Assembly: GCF_022179765.1 (NCBI RefSeq)
Contig: NZ_BPRE01000005.1
Coordinates: 124,001-188,000 of the forward strand
DNA length: 64,000 bases
Direction: 5' to 3'
Origin: Methylorubrum suomiense
GTDB taxonomy: Bacteria > Pseudomonadota > Alphaproteobacteria > Rhizobiales > Beijerinckiaceae
Shown: positions 9,774 to 18,792 of the stretch, one piece after another
Position numbering within the stretch: position 1 is the first letter of the stretch
How the letters are laid out: each line of letters opens with the position of its first letter
Translations under genes and position numbers: made by a program
Notes under the pieces: model-generated
Seen by the model: only the letters and a program-made list of their open reading frames with translations
Told to the model about the DNA's origin: nothing
Databases searched by the model: none

Positions 9774-11309
9774 TCAGTAATTGACCTGCAGCTGCGCCCG
9801 GAACAGATCGCCCTCCGCCTGTCCGAGGCGGCGCTCGTCGGCCTCGCGGCGGTTCATGCGAGCATAGGCGAGGGTGATCTCGATCGGCTTGATTGGCTGG
9901 AACTCGATGCCGATCTCGACCTCGTCGGTTTCGAGGCGCGGCGCGTTGGTGGCGACCTTCCAGCCGCCGCGATAGGTCTGCCAGCGGGCATAGGGCATGA
10001 ACGGGCCGATCCACGAACGGTCGACCCGGACCATCGCCTGGACGTAGCCACCCTCCAGCGGTTTCGTCGTGATCGCCTGGGCGACCGGATCGAATTCCGG
10101 CCCCCGGCCCCAATTCCACTCGGCCTGGAGACCGAAGGGTTGGGGATAGAGGATGGCGTGGATGCCGACGCGGCTGTCGTCGAAGCTCGTCGCAGTGACG
10201 CCGCCGGCACGGGTCTCGGGCTGGAACTGGTTGTGGTAGGCCGAGCCCCCGACCTCGACGACTTGATCCTTGAACGCGGCGCCCAGCCCATCGAGCATGA
10301 AGGGCCACGTGACCATTCCAGCGACCATCACGCCGTTGTTGCGCTCGACCCGGTTGATGGTCTGGCCGTTATAGACCCCCAGACCGAAGGCGCCGTAATT
10401 GCCGAACAGCTTCTGCCCACCCTTGGCCAGCCGATCCCAGATCCGCTGCACGTGCCAGGGGGTGTAGTAATAGGTGATGCCGATATCGCGCTCGCCGGGG
10501 ATGGCGCTGTTGATCGCGTCCGAGCGGTCGAGCGTCAGGCGGTTCTGCGAGGATTGCAGGTTCTCCCAGCCATAGGGCACCTTCTGCTGACCCAGGCGCA
10601 GCTTCGAGCGGCGGTCCTCGTCGAGGAACACATCGGCGAAGGCATCGCGCAATTGCGCGAAGTGCTGGCGCGGCTCGGGCCCCGCCTGATTGTTCACGCT
10701 CACGGCGAAGTCCGGCTGGATGTAGAGGAAGACCCGCTCGTGAATGTCGCCCTGGATGACGAGGCGCACCCGCCGGAAGGTGAAGTTGTTGGCTTGAGTG
10801 ATGCCGCTGTCGTGGACCGAGCGCAGCCGTGAGACGCCGGACGGCGCGGTGTCGTCGCCGGACAGGAACTCGTTGACGCGCAGCTGCGTGTAGCCGCGCA
10901 GGGACAGACGCTCGAACCAGGTCTTGGGCCGCTTCGGCTTGTCGGGATCGTCTTGCAGCAACTCGGGCGGCGGCGGCAGCAACGCCCGCCACCACGTATC
11001 GGGCTCGTCGGCGAGGATGACCTGACGCTCGGCCCGTGCCCCCGGCTTTGGGTCGAGCGCGGATTCCACCGGCCGTCCCGCCGCCGGCAGCGTGCCGGCA
11101 TCGCTGCGCCCGGCGAGGCGGGCCGGCTTGGGCCGGGGTCCGACTCCACCCGTTCTGCGCAGGTCCCGTTCGGCAGCCTGCGCCCGGATCATCGCCTTCA
11201 ACTCATCGATCTGCCGCTGCAGTTCGGCCACGGTCTGAGCCTCGGCCGGCGAGAAGGGCAGCATCAGCGCCCCCAATCCCAGCTTGGTCGCAAGCAGGCA
11301 TCGCTTCAT
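9774..11309 (-). CDS. Outer-membrane porin, OprO/OprP type
   Basis: The 511-residue product starts with a signal peptide (MKRCLLATKLGLGALMLP, cleavage after AEA) and a short coiled-coil stretch (VAELQRQIDELKAMIRAQA). A Pro-rich linker then leads to a beta-barrel region rich in aromatic strands. It has the typical phosphate-selective porin O/P pattern, including VRLVIQGDIHERVFLYIQPD and a C-terminal strand ending QLQVNY. The longer open frame to 11390 adds an Arg-rich tail before the signal peptide, so the ATG at 11309 with upstream GGAG is preferred. Phosphate specificity is not established by sequence. Confidence 0.87.
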   Translation of the reverse strand: MKRCLLATKLGLGALMLPFSPAEAQTVAELQRQIDELKAMIRAQAAERDLRRTGGVGPRPKPARLAGRSDAGTLPAAGRPVESALDPKPGARAERQVILADEPDTWWRALLPPPPELLQDDPDKPKRPKTWFERLSLRGYTQLRVNEFLSGDDTAPSGVSRLRSVHDSGITQANNFTFRRVRLVIQGDIHERVFLYIQPDFAVSVNNQAGPEPRQHFAQLRDAFADVFLDEDRRSKLRLGQQKVPYGWENLQSSQNRLTLDRSDAINSAIPGERDIGITYYYTPWHVQRIWDRLAKGGQKLFGNYGAFGLGVYNGQTINRVERNNGVMVAGMVTWPFMLDGLGAAFKDQVVEVGGSAYHNQFQPETRAGGVTATSFDDSRVGIHAILYPQPFGLQAEWNWGRGPEFDPVAQAITTKPLEGGYVQAMVRVDRSWIGPFMPYARWQTYRGGWKVATNAPRLETDEVEIGIEFQPIKPIEITLAYARMNRREADERRLGQAEGDLFRAQLQVNY

Positions 11310-11914
11310 CGATCGGGCTCTCCGCGCCGCGCGAGCCTCCTGTGAGATCGGTGGATCCCCGGAGCGACTGCGCTTTCTGCGGCGCGGCATAACATTCGAC
11401 CAATATTATTGGAACAACTTAGAGATATTTGGCCCAAAATATTGCTCACTTTATAAATAACGCCCGCATATCTTCCTCTAATCCCTCAGAATACGAGATA
11501 AATTACGTCATATATTCTTCATAGATCTATGATCTTATACACGAATGGATTGCCGTGGCATGTGGGCGACGGCGCAGCTCATGGCGATGGGAACGGCCTT
11601 TTGGGAACTGAAGCTGCGCGCCGCCGCTGAGCGCCCCCGCACCCGAAGCATCGCTCGGCCCCGTGACGCTGCGGATCCTTCGATCCTGTGAGAACGCCGC
11701 GCGGACATGCATCGAACGCAGAGCCCATGCACCGATGCCCTGTCGTCGTCGGCTCACGGCGAGACAGCCGAGACTTGGCCGCATCGCCTCAAGCAGTGGT
11801 TGGTTCTGCACCGGACCAAGCGCTGATCGCTGTCGGTCTGTCAGCAACGCTGCATCGCGGCTCAGAAGCGGCGGCCCGATAGGGCCGTGACGGTCCCGGC
11901 CCACGCGACTCCGC
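11310..11914. other. AT-rich intergenic stretch upstream of the porin
   Basis: About 600 bases without a convincing gene. Roughly 11396-11540 is strongly AT-rich (for example ATATTATTGG and TTTATAAATAACG), unlike the surrounding high-GC DNA. It probably holds the porin promoter and upstream control sites. A 48-codon plus-strand frame (11545-11691) and overlapping minus frames further right have no recognisable features or good ribosome sites. Confidence 0.5.
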
Positions 11915-12121
11915 TCACACGAGCGGGCTCACGGCGCGACCTTGCATGGTGATCCGATAATGGTCGGCATTTGCCGAGGAGCGTATGGCGAGACCGCGGC
12001 GGACGAGGGCGTTGAGGGTGGTGCGACAGGGGCCGTGGTCGCAGACCGGTATCCACCGATGCTCCTCCTGATCCGCCAGCCATTGTAGGGCTCGCATCTG
12101 CCTCTGATTCAGCGTGGCCAT
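11915..12121 (-). CDS. Small putative winged-helix protein
   Basis: A 68-residue frame starting MATLNQRQMRALQWLADQ. It reads like a compact winged helix: a first helix with MRALQWLAD, a recognition-like segment (CRTTLNALVRRGLA) and a wing (ADHYRITMQGR). This resembles small DNA-binding proteins of phage or accessory origin, but I do not recognise a family. The longer frame to 12181 would run through a terminator-like hairpin, so the ATG at 12121 is preferred. It stands alone in a poorly coding, AT-rich gap. Confidence 0.5.
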   Translation of the reverse strand: MATLNQRQMRALQWLADQEEHRWIPVCDHGPCRTTLNALVRRGLAIRSSANADHYRITMQGRAVSPLV

Positions 12122-12144
12122 CGTCACATGCATCTCGGATTGCA

Positions 12145-12174
12145 CAGAAAGAGGCCCGCCGCCGAAGGCGGGCC
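12145..12174 (-). terminator. Hairpin with T-rich tail upstream of the small winged-helix gene
   Basis: GGCCCGCC and GGCGGGCC form an 8-bp stem around a six-base loop. On the minus strand it is followed by TCTTTCTG. It could end readthrough from the right, or belong to the leader of the small gene at 11915-12121. The T-run is interrupted, so the terminator call is tentative. Confidence 0.4.
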
Positions 12175-12446
12175 AAGTCATTTCTGGAGTCGCTGCGTGG
12201 TAGGCAGCTACTATGACGGACGAGATAGAGAGAAATTTATTCCAGGAAAGTATTACTGCGATGAGATGACCACCACTGGAATAATCTACGAGAGCGATGT
12301 TTTGCCTTTAATCCTTGTATACATAATACCATGAGGGCCGATCTTGTACCGATGTGCGCTATCGCAAGCCGCGCCCCGATCCGGTCTTGCGTGGGGATCA
12401 ACGAGAACCAACCGCTAGGGGCGGCGCGATCCTGAGAAGCGAACAT
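12175..12446. other. Non-coding AT-rich gap downstream of recA
   Basis: No credible coding region. Bases about 12220-12335 are AT-rich compared with the window (AGAGAAATTTATTCC, TAATCCTTGTATACATAAT). I see no tRNA, repeat or transposon end here. Together with the AT-rich stretch near 11400 it suggests remnants of acquired DNA between the porin and recA. Confidence 0.4.
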
Positions 12447-12477
12447 GAAAAAGGGCGGGAGGATGAACCTCCCGCCC
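12447..12477 (-). terminator. recA intrinsic terminator
   Basis: GGGCGGGAGG and CCTCCCGCCC form a perfect 10-bp stem around a five-base loop. On the minus strand this is followed directly by TTTTTCATG. It lies about 30 bases after the recA stop and is a textbook Rho-independent terminator. Confidence 0.88.
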
Positions 12478-12508
12478 CATGATGGACGATGCGAAGATCG
12501 GGGAAGCG

Positions 12509-13609
12509 TCAGGCTTCGCCTTCGTCGAGATCGTCCGCCGTCGGCTTGGCGTTCTCGAGGATGCGGTCGGCCACCAGACCCGAATTCTGCCGGATCGAGC
12601 CCTCGATCTTGGCAGCGATGTCGGGATTGTCGCGCAGGAAGCCCTTCGCGTTCTCGCGGCCCTGGCCGAGGCGCTGGCTATCGTAGGAGAACCACGCGCC
12701 CGCCTTCTCGACGATGCCGGCCTTGACGCCGAGATCGATCAGCTCGCCGACCTTGGAGACGCCCTCGCCGAACATGATGTCGAATTCGACCTGCTTGAAG
12801 GGCGGAGCGACCTTGTTCTTGACGACCTTGACGCGGACCTGATTGCCGATCGCCTCATCGCGATCCTTCAGGGTCGAGACGCGGCGGATATCGAGGCGCA
12901 CCGATGCGTAGAACTTCAGCGCATTGCCGCCCGTCGTGGTCTCGGGCGAACCGTACATCACGCCGATCTTCATCCGGATCTGGTTGATGAAGATGACCAT
13001 GCAGTTCGAGCGCGAGATCGAACCGGTGAGCTTGCGAAGGGCTTGGCTCATCAGGCGGGCCTGAAGGCCGGGCTGGCTCTCGCCCATCTCACCCTCGATC
13101 TCCGCTCGCGGGGTCAGGGCGGCGACGGAATCGACCACCAGCACGTCGATCGCGCCCGAGCGCACCAGCGTGTCGGTGATCTCAAGCGCCTGCTCGCCGG
13201 TATCGGGCTGCGAGATCAGCAGATCGTCGAGATGGACGCCGAGCTTGCGCGCGTAGACCGGATCGAGGGCATGCTCGGCATCGACGAAGGCGCAGACGCC
13301 GCCCTTCTTCTGGGCTTCTGCGATGGTGTGCAGCGCGAGCGTCGTCTTGCCCGAGGATTCCGGCCCGTAGATCTCGATGACCCGGCCGCGCGGCAGACCG
13401 CCGACGCCCAGCGCGATATCGAGACCCAGCGAGCCGGTGGAGACCGTCTCGACCTCCTGCACCTTGTCGGACTTGCCGAGGCGCATGATCGAGCCCTTGC
13501 CGAAGGCCCGCTCGATCTGCGTCAGCGCCGCATCGATCGCCTTCGCCTTGTCCTTGTCCGCAGCAGCCATCGTCGTGGATTCCACCATCTTCAGCGCAGG
13601 CTGGGCCAT
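12509..13609 (-). CDS. recA: Recombinase RecA
   Basis: RecA is the DNA strand-exchange ATPase that also triggers LexA self-cleavage in the SOS response. The 366-residue protein starts [13 protein letters not shown], carries Walker [10 protein letters not shown] at about residues 82-90, and contains the DNA-binding loops ([17 protein letters not shown] and the [11 protein letters not shown] region). It ends in an acidic tail (DDLDEGEA). The ATG at 13609 has AAGGAG just upstream, whereas the longer frame lacks a ribosome site. A LexA-type box lies inside the promoter and a strong terminator follows the gene. It is transcribed alone. Confidence 0.98.
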   Translation of the reverse strand: MAQPALKMVESTTMAAADKDKAKAIDAALTQIERAFGKGSIMRLGKSDKVQEVETVSTGSLGLDIALGVGGLPRGRVIEIYGPESSGKTTLALHTIAEAQKKGGVCAFVDAEHALDPVYARKLGVHLDDLLISQPDTGEQALEITDTLVRSGAIDVLVVDSVAALTPRAEIEGEMGESQPGLQARLMSQALRKLTGSISRSNCMVIFINQIRMKIGVMYGSPETTTGGNALKFYASVRLDIRRVSTLKDRDEAIGNQVRVKVVKNKVAPPFKQVEFDIMFGEGVSKVGELIDLGVKAGIVEKAGAWFSYDSQRLGQGRENAKGFLRDNPDIAAKIEGSIRQNSGLVADRILENAKPTADDLDEGEA

Positions 13610-13669
13610 CGCGTGAGGCTCCTTATGCATGGGAGGGGCGCAAGGCTCAATGCGCCCGGGCCGATGCAT

Positions 13670-13698
13670 TTCGTACCTGTTTTGTTCTCATTGTGCAA
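13670..13698 (-). promoter_or_regulatory. recA promoter
   Basis: On the minus strand TTGCAC (-35) and TACGAA (-10) are separated by 17 bases, about 60 nt upstream of the recA start. The SOS-type box at 13673-13687 lies within this promoter, as expected for a repressed SOS gene. Confidence 0.65.
13673..13687 (-). promoter_or_regulatory. LexA (SOS) box of recA
   Basis: GAACAAAACAGGTAC on the minus strand, i.e. GTAC-N7-GTTC on the plus strand. The alphaproteobacterial LexA consensus is GTTC-N7-GTTC, so one base of one half differs. It overlaps the -10 side of the recA promoter, which is the position needed for repression. Confidence 0.7.
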
Positions 13699-13939
13699 GG
13701 GCGAGTGCAGGAGAACGCTCCGCGAATGCGTGCGCTCTTACGGGACGGCGACCTGCACCTTCCCGTAGAACGGGCGACCTTTTCCGGATCGAAACACGAG
13801 CGCCGCGACAGGAGGTGGCAAGTCCTTCGAGGGCGGGCACGACGCTCGGGCGAGGATCGTTCCCTCGCCCTCGGCTCATCTCGATCGTGCGGTATTCCCC
13901 GTGCGAGCGCCGACCTCGTCGCCGCCCGACCGACGCCGT

Positions 13940-14650
13940 TTACTGCGCCGTCTTCCACAAGCTGATCACCCGGGCGCCGGTGCCCGTCTCGGCCCGGGCC
14001 TGCCGGGTCAGCGTCTCGATCTCCTCCTGCGGCGCGAGGCGGCGGGCCTTGGCCAGCGCCTTGCGAGCCTCCTCCGCCGGCATAGCGCCGTGGGGGACCA
14101 TCATGGCGAGCAGTTGCTTGCGGGTCTTGGAGTCGAGGGAGCGCGAGGACCGAACGTCCTCGAAATCGGTCATCCGGTGGCGCGCCGCCTTGCTGCCGCG
14201 TCCGCGATCCTCGCGGCCGAGAAACACCTTCGGACCGCCGGGCATCACCACGATGTCGCCGGGACGCAGGGTGTCGTCGCGCAGGAGGGCGGCGGTCGGG
14301 TTGGCCGCGATCGCCTTCTGATCGACCGGCTGCTTACCGCTGACGCCGGACACGTCCTCATCCTTGGGCAAGGCGGCGTAGCGCACCTTGGGCTTCGCAC
14401 GGTCGGCCCCGCGGCTGTGGCGGCGCCAGCGGTAGCGCTCGTTCACCTCGCCCCCGCCATAGGACGGCACGGCCTGCACGGGTGCGGGCGGAGCCTCGAC
14501 CTGCCGCGGTGTCCCACCGAAGAGATGCCCAAATAGGCCGCCGAGGCCGGCCTCCTGAGCGTGGACGCCCGCGATCGTCGAGAACACAAGGGCGGAAGAC
14601 GCGAGAACGAGCGCGATGCGCCGTCCGGAGCGAGGCAGGGTCGAAGGCAT
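13940..14650 (-). CDS. Hypothetical exported protein
   Basis: A 236-residue product with an apparent signal peptide (ALVLASSALVFSTIAGVHAQ, cleavage after AQ). A Gly/Pro-rich segment follows and then a mostly polar, basic region. A motif near the middle (PTAALLRDDTLRPGDIVVMPGGPKVF) looks like a small beta-rich module, followed by a helical C-terminus with EEARKALAKARRL. No family is recognised. It is divergent from the BrkB-type gene, across a gap of about 280 bp, and transcribed towards recA. A periplasmic or envelope location is inferred from the leader only. Confidence 0.7.
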   Translation of the reverse strand: MPSTLPRSGRRIALVLASSALVFSTIAGVHAQEAGLGGLFGHLFGGTPRQVEAPPAPVQAVPSYGGGEVNERYRWRRHSRGADRAKPKVRYAALPKDEDVSGVSGKQPVDQKAIAANPTAALLRDDTLRPGDIVVMPGGPKVFLGREDRGRGSKAARHRMTDFEDVRSSRSLDSKTRKQLLAMMVPHGAMPAEEARKALAKARRLAPQEEIETLTRQARAETGTGARVISLWKTAQ

Positions 14651-14928
14651 CGGCGGCTCCTGAAGCTACCTCACGACGCTCCTGATACGCAGGAGCCGGC
14701 TTTCCGCGTGGGCGGAACAATCGTGAGAAACACTCGTCGAGGTTGGTCGCGTTCGACCGATGCGCACTCAACATGGGGCCGAGCTTCAGGGTTCCGGCAG
14801 AAGGGTGTTTGAATTGTGAATTTTCAAGGGCAGAACGCGAGGCCCATCACGCCGATGTGAACCGAGCACGGTGCCGGGCGGTTGCCCATGGTGCCGCTTT
14901 CCCGCGGTGACCGGAGCCGACCGAGACG

Positions 14929-16095
14929 ATGCCGACGAACGACCCGTCCCCGTCCCTTCCCGTGATCCAGCCCGAACCGCGCCACCCCACGCTGTGGACG
15001 CTCGCCCTGTCGGCGGCCCTTCTCGGGCTCGTCGCCCTGCCGCGCCGGGCTCCTTCCCGCACCGGCGGCGCCCCGCGAGAGCCGAACGGGGACGCGGCCC
15101 GCCAGGAATCACCCTCGCACGAGGGTGCGGATGCGCATCGGGTGGCGCGGACGGAGCGGGATCGCGGCCGGGCGGCCGAGAGCCCCGAGAAGATTCCCGC
15201 TGCGGGCTGGTGGGACATCCTCAAGCGCGCCTACCACGACGTCGGCGAGAACCGGCTGATGCTGGTCTCGGCGGGGGTGACCTTCTTCGTGCTGCTGGCG
15301 ATCTTCCCGGCCATCGCTGCCCTCGTCTCGGTCTACGGCCTGATCGCCGACATCGCGACGATCAACCAGCAGATCGAGGCATTGCGCGGGATCCTGCCCT
15401 CGGGCGGGCTCGACATCGTCAGCGAACAGGTCAAGCGCGTGGCCGAGAAGGGTGACACGACCCTGGGCCTCACCGCGCTCACCGGCATCGCCCTCTCGGT
15501 CTGGAGCGCCAATGGCGGGGTCAAGCACGTCTTCGACGCGCTCAACCTCGTCTACAACGAGCGGGAGCGGCGCGGCTTCTTTCGGCTCAACCTCGTCTCG
15601 CTCGCCTTCACGGCCGGCGCCTTGCTCTTCATCGTGCTGGCCTTGGCCGGCATCGTCGCCGTACCGGTGGCGATCCAGACCCTGGGCCTGAGCACGGAAG
15701 GATGGTGGCTCGCGCTGCTGCGCTGGCCGGCGCTGTTCCTCGTCGTGCTCGGAATGCTCGCCGTGCTCTATCGCTACGGCCCGAGCCGAGACGCGCCGCG
15801 CTGGCGCTGGGTGACCCCCGGCGGCATGCTCGCCGCCTTCCTGTGGCTGGCCGGTTCGCTGCTGTTCTCGTGGTACGTCGCGAATTTCGGCTCGTACGAC
15901 AAGACCTACGGGTCGCTCGGCGCCGCCATCGGCTTCATGACCTGGATCTGGATCTCGACCACGATCGTGCTGCTCGGCGCCCAGATCAATGCCGAGACCG
16001 AGCACCAGACAGCGGAGGACACGACGGTCGGTGCGCCGAAGCCCCTCGGCGACCGCGATGCCCGGATGGCGGACACGGTCGGTGCCTCGCCGTGA
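14929..16095 (+). CDS. YihY/BrkB-family membrane protein
   Basis: The 388-residue protein contains the YihY/BrkB core from about residue 90. It starts with AGWWDILKRAYHDVGENRLMLVSAG and is followed by six hydrophobic segments, including FGSYDKTYGSLGAAIGFMTW, the most conserved stretch of the family. Function in the family is unsettled; it was once mislabelled ribonuclease BN. The N-terminal 85 residues are an unusual extension with one hydrophobic run (WTLALSAALLGLVAL) and a long charged region. A later start would remove it, but no clear alternative ribosome site is seen. Confidence 0.88.
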   Translation: MPTNDPSPSLPVIQPEPRHPTLWTLALSAALLGLVALPRRAPSRTGGAPREPNGDAARQESPSHEGADAHRVARTERDRGRAAESPEKIPAAGWWDILKRAYHDVGENRLMLVSAGVTFFVLLAIFPAIAALVSVYGLIADIATINQQIEALRGILPSGGLDIVSEQVKRVAEKGDTTLGLTALTGIALSVWSANGGVKHVFDALNLVYNERERRGFFRLNLVSLAFTAGALLFIVLALAGIVAVPVAIQTLGLSTEGWWLALLRWPALFLVVLGMLAVLYRYGPSRDAPRWRWVTPGGMLAAFLWLAGSLLFSWYVANFGSYDKTYGSLGAAIGFMTWIWISTTIVLLGAQINAETEHQTAEDTTVGAPKPLGDRDARMADTVGASP

Positions 16096-16208
16096 GGTCT
16101 CACGTTTCGACAAGTCGAGCATGGCAATCAAGACTGATATTCTCGCAGATCGTCAATCGAGTTTCGTGGATCGATGGGCATGCACGGATCTCACCTTGAC
16201 CCGATAAA

Positions 16209-16222
16209 TTAACAATTGTTAG
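16209..16222. promoter_or_regulatory. Palindromic candidate operator upstream of the TonB receptor
   Basis: TTAACAATTGTTAG contains a perfect 12-bp palindrome (TAACAATTGTTA) in an AT-rich patch 70 bases before the receptor start. Iron-uptake genes are normally repressor-controlled, so an operator here is plausible. It does not match a Fur, Irr or RirA consensus well enough to name the regulator. Confidence 0.4.
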
Positions 16223-16291
16223 GAAGATGGACCCGCCTGACGGATCGGCCCGCCTTCCGCGGGCGCCGGTTGGGGCGGACGACCCGACTGC

Positions 16292-18511
16292 ATGCCTCCA
16301 CAATCTCCTTCCGCGACCGTGCTCCTGCTCGGCGCGCTTCTCGCCGCGTCCGATGCGCAGGCGCAGGGAGCGAGCGATCCCGTCGTCGCCCTCGACGAAT
16401 TGTCGGTGACCGGTGACGGCAAGGCGATCTCCCGGGGCTACCAGCCTGTGCGCTCCTCCGTGGCCACGATCACCGAGACCCCGCTGATCAAGGTGCCGCA
16501 ATCCATCGCCGTGGTCACCGAGCAGGTGCTGCAGGATCAGGCCGTGCGCAGCCTCGACGAAGCGCTCGTCAACGTATCGGGCATCACCCAGACCAACACC
16601 CTCGGCGGTACGCAGGACGCCTTCCTCCGCCGCGGCTTCGGCGAGCGAGCGGACGGCTCGATCCTACGCGACGGCCTGCGCACGGCGCTGCCGCGCTCGT
16701 TCATGCCGACGACCCAGCGCGTCGAGGTGCTCAAGGGACCAGCCTCCGCGCTCTACGGCATCCTCGATCCGGGCGGGCTCATCAACATCGTCACCAAGAA
16801 GCCGCGCTTCGTCCAAGCGGGCTATCTCGAAGTGTTCGGCACCAGCTTCAACGGCGGCGGTATCGAGCTGGACCAGACCGGTCCGATCGAGGGGACGAAC
16901 CTCGCCTACCGCTTCATCGCCGAGCACCGCAACCGGGAATACTGGCGCAACTTCGGCACCGAGAATCGCCAAGTGGTCGCCCCGTCCGTGACATGGCAGG
17001 GCGACGCCACGCGGGTGACGCTGGGCTATGAATGGTCGCGTTACCACGAACCGTTCGACCGCGGCACGGTGTTCGATCCGCTCACCGGCAAGGCGGTGCG
17101 GGTGCCGTCCAGCCGGCGCTTCGACGAGCGCTACAACATCACCAGGGGTGAGAGCCACGTCGCCACGCTCTCGGCCGAGCACAACTTCAACGAACGGTGG
17201 AAGGCGAACCTCAATTACGCCTTCAGCCACGATTTCTACGCGGACAACCAAGCCCGGGTGATGGGCTACAACCCGGCCACCGGCATCCTGACCCGCCGGG
17301 TCGACGCGACCCAGGGCTCCAGCACCTCCGTACATTCGGGCCGGATCGACCTCGTCGGCAAAGAGACCATCCTCGGCTTCGACCACGAGATCCTGATCGG
17401 TGCCTCCTACGATCAGTGGAATGGGCACCGGCAGAACATGATCCGAAGCCAGCAGCGCGCCGGCTTCAACATCTACAACCCCGTCTACGGGACGCTTCCG
17501 CAAAGCTTCGCGGTGTCCAACTCGGAGAGCGACCAGCGCGAAATCCTCAACACCACCTCGGTCTACATTCAGGATACCGTAGCCCTGACCGACCGCCTCA
17601 CGGCCGTCGCGGGCCTGCGCTATCAGGATTACGATCAGATCGCCGGCAAGGGACGCCCGTTCAACCGGAACACCGACGTCTCCGGCAACCGCACCGTGCC
17701 GCGCCTTGGCCTCGTCTATATGCTGACGCCGAACCTGTCGGTCTACGGGTCATACAGCGAGACCTTCCGGCCGAATTCCTCGATTGCTAGCCGGATCGGC
17801 GCGCTGCCGCCGGAATTGGGCCGCGCCTACGAGGTCGGACTGAAGGCCGAGCTGTTCGGCGGCATCACGGCGACCGCCGCGCTCTACGACATCCTCAAAT
17901 CAAACGTGATCTACTTCGATACGGCCACGCGGTCGGCCACGCAGGCGGAACTGGCTGCGCGGCCTTCGGAAAAGACCATCACGGAAACCATAGCCCGCGT
18001 CGCAGGCCGTGTCCGCTCCCGCGGGTTCGAGCTCGACATTGCCGGGCAGATTGCACCGGATTGGAGCCTCGTCGGCACCTATGCCTACAACGATGCGCGG
18101 GTCGAACAGGACCCGGATCCGACCATCAACGGCAAGCGGCTCGCCAATGCCGCGATCCACACCGCTTCGCTGTTCCTCACCCACGATTTCGGGCTGGTGT
18201 CCGGCCTCTTCGGCGAGGGCCGACTGCGGGCGGGCATCGGCGGGCGCTATGTCGGCGAGCGGGCCGGCTCCGCGACGAACCGGTTCCCATCACCCTACAC
18301 GAATGCCCGCTTCTTCCTGCCGGAATATGCGGTCGCCGATGCCTTCCTGGCCTACGACACCCAGGTGGCGGGCCGGCCGGCGACATTCCAGCTCAACCTG
18401 CGCAACCTGACCAACGCCACGACCTACACCTCGTCCATCGGGTCGAACAATTACGCCGTCACGATCGGCGAGCCGTTCCAGGCCATCGTCACCGCGCGCA
18501 CCTTCTGGTGA
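16292..18511 (+). CDS. TonB-dependent siderophore receptor
   Basis: A 739-residue outer-membrane receptor of the FhuA/FoxA-like siderophore class. It has a short signal peptide ending AQAQ, a TonB-box-like segment (ALDELSVTG), and a plug domain with PQSIAVVTEQVL and LKGPASALYGILDPGG. A 22-strand barrel region follows, ending in the family-type terminal strand with Phe-Trp (ARTFW). It imports ferric chelates with energy from TonB. The N-terminal signalling domain found in FpvA-like receptors is absent. The PepSY gene directly downstream suggests a ferric-siderophore uptake and reduction unit. The signal peptide lacks the usual Lys/Arg, so the start may be off. Confidence 0.92.
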   Translation: MPPQSPSATVLLLGALLAASDAQAQGASDPVVALDELSVTGDGKAISRGYQPVRSSVATITETPLIKVPQSIAVVTEQVLQDQAVRSLDEALVNVSGITQTNTLGGTQDAFLRRGFGERADGSILRDGLRTALPRSFMPTTQRVEVLKGPASALYGILDPGGLINIVTKKPRFVQAGYLEVFGTSFNGGGIELDQTGPIEGTNLAYRFIAEHRNREYWRNFGTENRQVVAPSVTWQGDATRVTLGYEWSRYHEPFDRGTVFDPLTGKAVRVPSSRRFDERYNITRGESHVATLSAEHNFNERWKANLNYAFSHDFYADNQARVMGYNPATGILTRRVDATQGSSTSVHSGRIDLVGKETILGFDHEILIGASYDQWNGHRQNMIRSQQRAGFNIYNPVYGTLPQSFAVSNSESDQREILNTTSVYIQDTVALTDRLTAVAGLRYQDYDQIAGKGRPFNRNTDVSGNRTVPRLGLVYMLTPNLSVYGSYSETFRPNSSIASRIGALPPELGRAYEVGLKAELFGGITATAALYDILKSNVIYFDTATRSATQAELAARPSEKTITETIARVAGRVRSRGFELDIAGQIAPDWSLVGTYAYNDARVEQDPDPTINGKRLANAAIHTASLFLTHDFGLVSGLFGEGRLRAGIGGRYVGERAGSATNRFPSPYTNARFFLPEYAVADAFLAYDTQVAGRPATFQLNLRNLTNATTYTSSIGSNNYAVTIGEPFQAIVTARTFW

Positions 18512-18527
18512 TCGACGGGGCTGGCGC

Positions 18528-18680
18528 GTGGCGGCGACCCTCCGCACCTTCGTGCTGCGCTTGCACTGGGCGCTCGGCCTCGGCGCCGGTCTGGCCCTCG
18601 TGCTGACGGGTGTGACCGGCGCGATCGCGCGTTACGAGGCCGCGCTCCAAGAATGGATCGACACGGCCTCGCGATGGTGA
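18528..18680 (+). pseudogene. Truncated duplicate of the PepSY gene 5' end
   Basis: A GTG frame of 50 codons translates to LRLHWALGLGAGLALVLTGV and continues to EWIDTASRW before a stop. It closely parallels the first 45 residues of the intact PepSY protein just downstream (FRLHWALGL, MLIGVTGAMMSYEEAIHEWID). It therefore looks like the remaining 5' fragment of a tandem-duplicated gene, diverged at the DNA level and cut off after the first membrane segment. It starts 16 bases after the TonB receptor stop, where the original partner gene would be expected. Confidence 0.7.
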
Positions 18681-18792
18681 CACGAGCCGTCCCCCCGACC
18701 TCGATCGACGCCCGCTGCCCGACATGGCAGCGGGCATGCCGTTTCCCATCGTCATCACCGCGCATCGTCCGGTGGTCCATCGGGATTTCCAC

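Noticed and set aside
11545..11691. 48-codon plus-strand ORF in the AT-rich gap
   Set aside because: No ribosome site, no known features and no coupling to another gene; left as possible only.
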